Origin: Coriobacteriia bacterium
Lineage (GTDB): Bacteria > Actinomycetota > Coriobacteriia > Anaerosomatales > SLCP01
NCBI GenBank assembly: GCA_007123455.1
Contig: SKKZ01000256.1
Location: 1 to 11,911 of the forward strand
Direction: 5' to 3'
DNA length: 11,911 nt
Notes under the pieces: generated by a model
Told to the model about the DNA's origin: nothing
Databases searched by the model: none
What the model saw: the letters and a program-made list of their open reading frames with translations, nothing else
Translations under genes and position numbers: made by a program
Part shown: piece after piece, positions 1 to 5,167 of the stretch
How positions within the stretch are numbered: position 1 is the stretch's first letter
Layout: each line of letters opens with the position of its first letter

Positions 1-623
1 CGAAGCGCGTCGGCCACCCCGGGCACGAGGAAGTTCGGTATCAGGCTTGTGAACAGGCTTCCCGGTCCGATCACCACGACATCAGCCTGGCGCACGGCAT
101 CGACGGCAGGCTCGAACGCCACGGGTCCGGATGGTTCCAGTCTCACCTGCGTCAGCGGCCCGTCACTTGCCGCGATCAGTGCCTGGCCCGACACGGCACG
201 CCCGGTCGCGTCGGTCGCATGAAGGGAGACGTCGTCGAGTGTCGATGGAAGGACGTGGCCCCGGGCATCCAGGAGCCGCTCAGCTTCCTCGATTGCAGCC
301 GGAAAGCCACCGGTGATGTCGGCGAGCGCAGCGATTATCAGGTTTCCGAGCGCATGACCTGCGAGTCCCTCGCCATGCGGGAAGCGGTACTGGAACAACC
401 GACCGAGGACGCCATCGGATTCCCCGAGCGCCACCAGGCAGTTACGCACGTCCCCCGGCGGAAGCATGCCGAGTTCACGCCGGAGCATTCCTGATGAGCC
501 CCCGTCGTCGGCCATAGTGACGACGGCGGATGTCTCGAATCCCTGTTGCACCAGACACCGCAGCACCCCGGGCAGACCGGTTCCCCCGCCGATCGCCACG
601 CCCTTCCGATGCGAACCGCTCAT
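1..623 (-). CDS. yvcK: Gluconeogenesis factor YvcK/CofD-like protein, N-terminal part (cut by window edge)
   Basis: The first 207 codons are present; the gene runs off the left edge (the family is usually about 310-330 residues). The translation shows the nucleotide-binding loop IGGGTGLPG (residues 11-19), ADDGGSSG (38-45), the signature LPPGDVRNCL (54-63), LAGHALGNLI and, near the cut, VVIGPGSLFTSLIPN. Together these identify the YvcK/CofD-like family. In Bacillus, YvcK binds UDP-GlcNAc and helps direct carbon towards cell-wall precursors when cells grow on gluconeogenic substrates. The ATG at 623 overlaps the rapZ stop codon (ATGA) and has a GGGAG ribosome site at 629-633, five bases upstream, so the two genes should be translationally coupled. 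In many Actinomycetota and Firmicutes the next gene is whiA, which would lie beyond the window. Family assignment is secure; the physiological role here is inferred. Confidence 0.95.
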   Translation of the reverse strand, partial: MSGSHRKGVAIGGGTGLPGVLRCLVQQGFETSAVVTMADDGGSSGMLRRELGMLPPGDVRNCLVALGESDGVLGRLFQYRFPHGEGLAGHALGNLIIAALADITGGFPAAIEEAERLLDARGHVLPSTLDDVSLHATDATGRAVSGQALIAASDGPLTQVRLEPSGPVAFEPAVDAVRQADVVVIGPGSLFTSLIPNFLVPGVADAL

Positions 624-1549
624 CCGGACTCCCGGTCCTTGGCGATGTCACGATGACTCACCGCCACGCGGAATCCGTGGGTCGAGAGGAAGCGCTCGGT
701 CTCCTGCGCCAGGGCGACGCTGCGGTGCATGCCTCCGGTGCAGCCGAGGGCTATCACCAGATGGGTCTTGCCTTCCATGAGATAGCTTGGCGCCAACATC
801 TCGAGCAGGTCGAACCACTTCTCGAGGAATTCCGCGGTCTCCTCGCGCTCTAGGACGAACCGGCGCACCGATTCTTCGAGTCCGGTGCGCTCTCGCAGGT
901 CCCGATTGTAGTACGGGTTGGGCAGGAACCGGACGTCCATGACGATGTCCGCGTCAGTGGGCACGCCATACTTGAAGCCGAACGACACGATCGTGATCGC
1001 AAGCGAGTCCGACAGACTGCCGGTGAAGAACCGTTCCCGTATGGCGCTCCGCAGCTCTCCCGGCTTGAGTTTGCTCGTATCGATGATGAGATCGGCCCGA
1101 AGCCGGATATCGGTGAGCACCTCGCGCTCAGCGGCTATGGCGTCGATGACCGAGTCACCCTCGACGCACAGGGGGTGCAGGCGCCTCGTCTCCTTGAAGC
1201 GGCGAACGAGCACCTCATCGTCAGCCTCGAGGAAGAGCAGATGGAACGACACCCCGGACTCCTCGAGCGTGCGCAGCTCGCCCACGAATTCGTCGAAGAA
1301 CTCCTTTGCCCGCACGTCGCACACCACCGCGATGCGGCGAATGCGGCTGCCGGGCAGCCTTGTAAGGGCTACAAGCTGGCTGATGAAAGCGGGTGGAAGG
1401 TTGTCTATGCAGAAATACCCGAGATCTTCGAAGGTGTGGATCGCCTGGCTGCGACCGGCACCGGACATACCCGTTATGATGACGAGTTCGTTGGGGTGTG
1501 CGTCCCCTACCGGGGACGTCTCGGGAGTGTCGGCGCTCTCTTCGGGCAA
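620..1549 (-). CDS. rapZ: RapZ family P-loop nucleotide-binding protein (RNase adapter RapZ / YvcJ)
   Basis: A 309-residue protein. It has the P-loop ITGMSGAGRS (residues 25-34), the FCIDNLPP block shortly after, and the C-terminal family signature GCTGGMHRS (269-277). In E. coli RapZ senses glucosamine-6-phosphate and guides RNase E to the GlmZ small RNA. The Bacillus homologue YvcJ is a GTP/ATP-binding protein of less clear role. No GlmZ-like RNA is visible here, so only the family is claimed. I chose the TTG at 1549 because AAAGGAGG lies five bases upstream. The frame stays open further upstream, but that stretch overlaps the membrane-protein gene and reads as low-quality Arg/His-rich sequence. 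This start leaves about 20 acidic, proline-containing residues before the conserved domain, slightly longer than usual. The gene starts 20 bases after the stop of its upstream neighbour and overlaps yvcK by four bases, so the three genes probably form one transcript. Confidence 0.95.
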   Translation of the reverse strand: MPEESADTPETSPVGDAHPNELVIITGMSGAGRSQAIHTFEDLGYFCIDNLPPAFISQLVALTRLPGSRIRRIAVVCDVRAKEFFDEFVGELRTLEESGVSFHLLFLEADDEVLVRRFKETRRLHPLCVEGDSVIDAIAAEREVLTDIRLRADLIIDTSKLKPGELRSAIRERFFTGSLSDSLAITIVSFGFKYGVPTDADIVMDVRFLPNPYYNRDLRERTGLEESVRRFVLEREETAEFLEKWFDLLEMLAPSYLMEGKTHLVIALGCTGGMHRSVALAQETERFLSTHGFRVAVSHRDIAKDRESG

Positions 1550-1554
1550 TGGGG

Positions 1555-1562
1555 CCTCCTTT
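1555..1562 (-). promoter_or_regulatory. Ribosome binding site for rapZ
   Basis: The sequence AAAGGAGG lies five bases before the TTG at 1549. It is the strongest ribosome site in the window and decides the rapZ start: no ATG in this frame has comparable support, so a rare TTG start with a strong ribosome site is the best reading. Confidence 0.85.
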
Positions 1563-1569
1563 GCAGGCG

Positions 1570-1917
1570 TCAGTCCCTGTCGATGGCAGCAGTGAACAGC
1601 GAGGTCACCGCGGAGATGATGACGGCCGCGATCATCGTGGGAAGGAATCCGGTCGTATCGACACCGGGGACGATCCAGGCCACGAGATAGATCATCAGCG
1701 CGTTGACCACGAGCGCGAAGAGTCCGAGTGTCAGGATGGTGATAGGCAGCGACAGTATCTTCACGACGGGGCGCACGAACGCGTTCACGACTGCGAGGAC
1801 GACCGCTGCCCACACTGCTGCGACGGGCGACTCGACCTGTAGCAGCCAGCCACCGGACAGATACGCGACCCCGAAGATGACCGCGGCACTCACAAGCATG
1901 CGCAGAATGAAGTTCAC
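1570..1917 (-). CDS. Small integral membrane protein, YvlD / phage holin 4_2 (DUF360-like) family
   Basis: A 115-residue, almost wholly hydrophobic protein with about four membrane helices (roughly residues 4-22, 30-50, 57-83 and 92-110). The central stretch with NAFVRP, LPITILTLGLF and NALM is the hallmark of the family that databases call 'phage holin family' or YvlD. The name is misleading here: there is no phage context and the protein is a normal chromosomal membrane protein of unknown function. The GTG at 1923 overlaps the ribosome site itself, so I prefer the in-frame GTG at 1917, five bases after GAAGGAG; this removes two residues. The stop codon lies a few bases before the rapZ ribosome site, suggesting cotranscription with rapZ and yvcK. 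What it contributes to that group cannot be read from the sequence. Confidence 0.9.
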   Translation of the reverse strand: MNFILRMLVSAAVIFGVAYLSGGWLLQVESPVAAVWAAVVLAVVNAFVRPVVKILSLPITILTLGLFALVVNALMIYLVAWIVPGVDTTGFLPTMIAAVIISAVTSLFTAAIDRD

Positions 1918-1922
1918 CGTCA

Positions 1923-1929
1923 CTCCTTC
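1923..1929 (-). promoter_or_regulatory. Ribosome binding site for the YvlD/holin-family gene
   Basis: GAAGGAG sits five bases upstream of the GTG at 1917 and shares a base with the competing GTG at 1923. Spacing therefore favours the downstream GTG as the real start. Confidence 0.75.
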
Positions 1930-1941
1930 GCGTCAGACCAC

Positions 1942-1961
1942 CACTGTACTCAGTGAGTATA
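1942..1961 (-). promoter_or_regulatory. Possible -10 element with nested palindromes between uvrC and the YvlD-family gene
   Basis: In the 60-base gap, the minus strand has TATACT (1961-1956), a good -10 candidate with no convincing -35 partner. Overlapping it is the perfect 13-base palindrome TACTCACTGAGTA (1959-1947). A second inverted repeat, CACTG-AGTA-CAGTG (1955-1942), shares bases with the first, so the two foldings exclude each other. This could be an operator over a promoter for the downstream three genes or a small leader hairpin. It has no U-run and is not a convincing terminator. The repeats are seen directly; the function is inferred. Confidence 0.35.
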
Positions 1962-1977
1962 CCCGCAGTAGCCCCTG

Positions 1978-3852
1978 CTAGCAGTCATCACCGATGGCCT
2001 GCCGAAGGACTGCGGCTATCTCCTCGGCCACGTCCCGCGGTACGCCGGGAACAGCGGCGATCGCATCGACGTCAGCTTCGCGCAACCGCCTGACCGAGCC
2101 GAACGCTCGCATGAGAAGCTTCTTACGCTTCGGGCCGACGCCGGGGATGTCATCGAGCACGCTCGCCGTCATCGCCTTGGCGCGCAGTTCTCTGTGATAC
2201 GTGATGGCAAAGCGGTGCGCCTCGTCCCGAACACGTTTGACGAGGTAGAGGGAGGCCGAGCCTGTCGGCAGGGCCACCGGCTCATCCCAACCCGGAAGCC
2301 AAAGCTCCTCCTCGCGTTTGGCGAGTGCGGCGAGCGGGACGTCGGCGACCCCCGCCTCGGCGAGCGCCGTCTTTGCCGCCGAGAGTTGCGGCTTGCCACC
2401 GTCGACGATCACGAGAGCCGGGCGGGACGCAGCGAACCGCTCGTCGCCATCTCGCTCCGCCGAGAACCGCCGTCGCAGCACCTCGGCCATCATGGCGACA
2501 TCGTTCGACTCGCCTTCCTCCATGCGGACCCGAAAACGCCGATACGCGGCAGGGTCCGGCCGCCCGTTCGTGAAGACCACCATCGAACCCACGGAATGAC
2601 GGCCGTGGAGCGTGGATATGTCGAAGCACTCGATGCGAAGCGGGCTTGCCGGCAGGGCCAGGGCATTCTCGAGCTCGAGCAGGGCGATGTTGAGACGTTC
2701 CTCGTCGTAGCGGGTGCGCACCTTGTGCCGCATGAGCGTGTGCCGCGCGTTACGCTCGGCCATCTCGAGTAACCGACGCTTCTCGCCTCGCACCGGGACG
2801 ACAAGGCGCACCTTCGTGCCACGCAACCCGCTCAGCCACTCCTCGACCACTTCGGCGCTTCCGGGAAGTTCGGGTAGCACGATCTCGCGCGGCACGTGCC
2901 CCGCCTCGTCGTAGTAACGCAAGAGAAAACCTTCGACGAGTTCGACCATCGTGACGTCGAGGCCTTTGTCGAGCACGAACTCGTTGCCGATGAGCACGCG
3001 GCCTTCCCTGACGACGAAGACGTGTACCCCCGCGATGGTCTCCTCACGGAAGAAGCCGAGAACGTCGATCTCGAGCGGGCGGCTCGACACCACCGTCTGG
3101 CGCTGCTCGATGCGACGCACGGCGTCCAAGCGGTTGCGAAAACGCGCTGCGCGTTCGTAATCGAGTTCGGCGGAGGCTGCGCGCATACGTGACTCGAGCT
3201 CCTCGGCGACCCCCCGATGGTGTCCCTGCAGGAAGGCAAGGACCTTCGCCACGTTCTCGGCGTAGCGCTCCTGCGTGACCGCACCGACGCACGGTCCCGG
3301 GCCTTTCCCCACGTTGTAGTCGAAGCACGCTTTGCCACTCGGAGCACCATCTCGGGCGTTCACGCGCTTCCATTCCACGCACTGCGCGCTGCAGATGGGA
3401 TAGATGCGGCGCACGACGTCGACGGTCTCGCGCGCCGCGCGCGCATCGGTGTACGGCCCGAAATACCTCGTCCCGGCACGGTGTTTCTCCCGCGTGAACT
3501 TGATCGCGGGGTACGGGTCGGCCGTTGTGACCGCGATGAACGGATAGGACTTGTCGTCACGGTAATCGACGTTGAACGCGGGCCTGAACTGCCGGATGAG
3601 GTTCTTCTCGAGGATCAGGCTCTCGACCTCGTTCTCGGTCACAACGTAGTCGAACGAGGTGACCTGAGCCATCATGAGTGGTACCTTCTCGCGGTCGTCC
3701 TGGCCGAGCACGTACTGGCGCATCCGCTTCCGCAGAGACTTGGCCTTACCGACGTAGAGGACCTCGCCGTCCGCTCCTTTCCACAGGTAGACCCCCGGCT
3801 GGTCAGGAACACCCGCGACCTCTTCGGCGATTGTCGGCCGGCTGCGGTTCAC
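1978..3852 (-). CDS. uvrC: UvrABC system protein C, excision endonuclease subunit
   Basis: A 624-residue protein (E. coli UvrC has 610) that makes the 3' and 5' incisions in nucleotide excision repair after UvrA-UvrB finds damage. In order: GIY-YIG nuclease (PGVYLW at 19-24, LYVGKAKSLRKR at 32-43), cysteine region (154-188), UVR UvrB-binding helices (about 217-252), RNase H-like nuclease (FDIS with D411; D451; VIVDGG with D484; H546) and C-terminal helix-hairpin-helix DNA-binding pair (about 566-620, IPGVGPKRKKLL then VPGVP). The catalytic residues expected for both nucleases are present. The iron-sulfur cysteine pattern is incomplete: C158, C176 and C188 align, but the third position is Gly184, while an extra Cys lies at 154. 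The start is the GTG at 3852, four bases after the stop of the preceding gene, with only a weak ribosome site; translational coupling is likely. The longer open frame upstream overlaps that gene and is not conserved-looking. Confidence 0.97.
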   Translation of the reverse strand: MNRSRPTIAEEVAGVPDQPGVYLWKGADGEVLYVGKAKSLRKRMRQYVLGQDDREKVPLMMAQVTSFDYVVTENEVESLILEKNLIRQFRPAFNVDYRDDKSYPFIAVTTADPYPAIKFTREKHRAGTRYFGPYTDARAARETVDVVRRIYPICSAQCVEWKRVNARDGAPSGKACFDYNVGKGPGPCVGAVTQERYAENVAKVLAFLQGHHRGVAEELESRMRAASAELDYERAARFRNRLDAVRRIEQRQTVVSSRPLEIDVLGFFREETIAGVHVFVVREGRVLIGNEFVLDKGLDVTMVELVEGFLLRYYDEAGHVPREIVLPELPGSAEVVEEWLSGLRGTKVRLVVPVRGEKRRLLEMAERNARHTLMRHKVRTRYDEERLNIALLELENALALPASPLRIECFDISTLHGRHSVGSMVVFTNGRPDPAAYRRFRVRMEEGESNDVAMMAEVLRRRFSAERDGDERFAASRPALVIVDGGKPQLSAAKTALAEAGVADVPLAALAKREEELWLPGWDEPVALPTGSASLYLVKRVRDEAHRFAITYHRELRAKAMTASVLDDIPGVGPKRKKLLMRAFGSVRRLREADVDAIAAVPGVPRDVAEEIAAVLRQAIGDDC

Positions 3853-3856
3853 GCGA

Positions 3857-5167
3857 TCACTCGGCCGGGAAGTACGTGTGAACGGTACCCGTGCGGGACG
3901 CATCGACCAGCGCGGCACGGTTCTGCGAGAACGCCCACCCGCGTATCGATCCGTCGGTGAGAGCGACCTCGCCCGAGTCCCCGGCAAGCCAGTACAACGC
4001 TCCGTCGGCGCGCAGGTACGCCTGCCATACCTCGGGAGCCACCGAAACGACTCCTCCGGGAGTGGACCAGGCGATCGCGGGAGGAACGCCGCCGCGTGCG
4101 TGGAGCCGCAAGACCTGTTCGGGCAGGGCGTCGCCGGGGGCACCCTGCGAAGGCCGTATGTCGAGCGTGGACACGCGCTCGAACTGCCGGACATCGGTCG
4201 CGGTAGCGGGGGCATCGGCGGCGCCAGCGGCTGCCAGCACGGCATCGGATGGGGCTCCGGGGGTCAGCGGGGCGGAGGCGACCTCCTCTGTGAGGCGATG
4301 TACGCCGGCAAGCATGCTGGCACCGCTCTCCGGGACGGCCAGTGCCTCGATCGCCAGCACGTGCGAACGGATGCGGGCGATCGCGTCGCGACCGGGGCTC
4401 GCTCCGAGGGAACGCACCTCATCCAGTAGCGCCGGAGCTCCGGCGAGCTCCAGCTCCCCGAGCGCGTTACCCAGACGCTCGAGATAGAGATCGACCGCAC
4501 GCTCGTCCGGACCGGGCGCCGGCACCCCGGGCGCCTCTCGACGCGCGGCCAGCGCCGCGTCCGCAAGCGAGGCGGTCGGCACGGCGAGAGGACCGCTCTC
4601 CCCGAGCAGACCGGCGGCACGGTTCTTCGCATCGAGGTACTCGCCGTCAAGCTGCGCGCCTATAGTGAGGGCATCTGCGGGCAGGTGCGTGCCGACGTAT
4701 GACGGCTCTTCGCTCCCGGCCATCGACCGGGCCACGAAGCCCGCCCGCAAGGCACCCGCATCGTCTGCCTCCACGGCAGCTCGCACGACGTCTGCCGGCG
4801 CCTCGAGCTCGAGTAGCGCAACGTCTCCCGCACGGATGTGCAACACGTAGCGCTCGGCACCCGGGTAGGCCGCCGCAAGGGTAGCGAATCCGGTCTGCCA
4901 CGCGATCTCGACATCCGGCACCGAGGAGAGAGCGGGGATGTCCATTCTGAGCACGGCAGTGGCGTCGTCAGAACCGGTCGCAGCCTGCTCGAAGCCGGCA
5001 AGTCGCACCGAGCGCAGGACGGTCTCCTCGGGACCCGACGGCGCAAGCAGGGCGCGGTCGGCATCGGCAAGCGCATGGAAGAGCAGGACGCCGCAGAGCG
5101 TGAGAGCGAGCAGTGCGAACCCGACCCACACCTGACGGGGAACCCGTATCCGTCCTACCGCGGTCAT
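3857..5167 (-). CDS. Unrecognised membrane-anchored extracytoplasmic protein between uvrA and uvrC
   Basis: A 436-residue protein that I do not recognise. It starts with a short basic segment (R6, R8, R11) and a single membrane helix (about residues 13-33), followed by a long soluble part that should face outside the membrane. No lipobox or clear signal-peptidase site is evident, so it looks like an N-terminal anchor. The soluble part has a mixed alpha/beta segment with a conserved-looking block (AWQTGF, YPGAERYVLHI, about 89-111), a helical acidic middle (about 220-297), an Ala/Pro-rich linker (298-325) and a strand-rich end with many aromatic residues (VWQAYL, LYWLAGDSGE, IRGWAFSQN). Its only Cys is in the membrane helix. 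The ATG at 5167 overlaps the uvrA stop (ATGA), and the stop lies four bases before uvrC, so it must be made from the uvrABC-type transcript. Reading frame, composition and tight packing make it a real gene; no function is assigned. Confidence 0.85.
   Translation of the reverse strand: MTAVGRIRVPRQVWVGFALLALTLCGVLLFHALADADRALLAPSGPEETVLRSVRLAGFEQAATGSDDATAVLRMDIPALSSVPDVEIAWQTGFATLAAAYPGAERYVLHIRAGDVALLELEAPADVVRAAVEADDAGALRAGFVARSMAGSEEPSYVGTHLPADALTIGAQLDGEYLDAKNRAAGLLGESGPLAVPTASLADAALAARREAPGVPAPGPDERAVDLYLERLGNALGELELAGAPALLDEVRSLGASPGRDAIARIRSHVLAIEALAVPESGASMLAGVHRLTEEVASAPLTPGAPSDAVLAAAGAADAPATATDVRQFERVSTLDIRPSQGAPGDALPEQVLRLHARGGVPPAIAWSTPGGVVSVAPEVWQAYLRADGALYWLAGDSGEVALTDGSIRGWAFSQNRAALVDASRTGTVHTYFPAE

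Noticed and set aside
1570..1917. Phage origin suggested by the 'phage holin' family name.
   Set aside because: The family is widespread in bacterial chromosomes as YvlD-like membrane proteins, and no lysis, tail or integrase gene is nearby.
3217..3960. Long open plus-strand frames opposite uvrC, uvrA and pstA/pstC (for example here and 10250-11359).
   Set aside because: They lie antisense to strongly conserved genes, have Arg/His/Asp-rich low-quality translations and lack ribosome sites. They follow from high GC at third codon positions.
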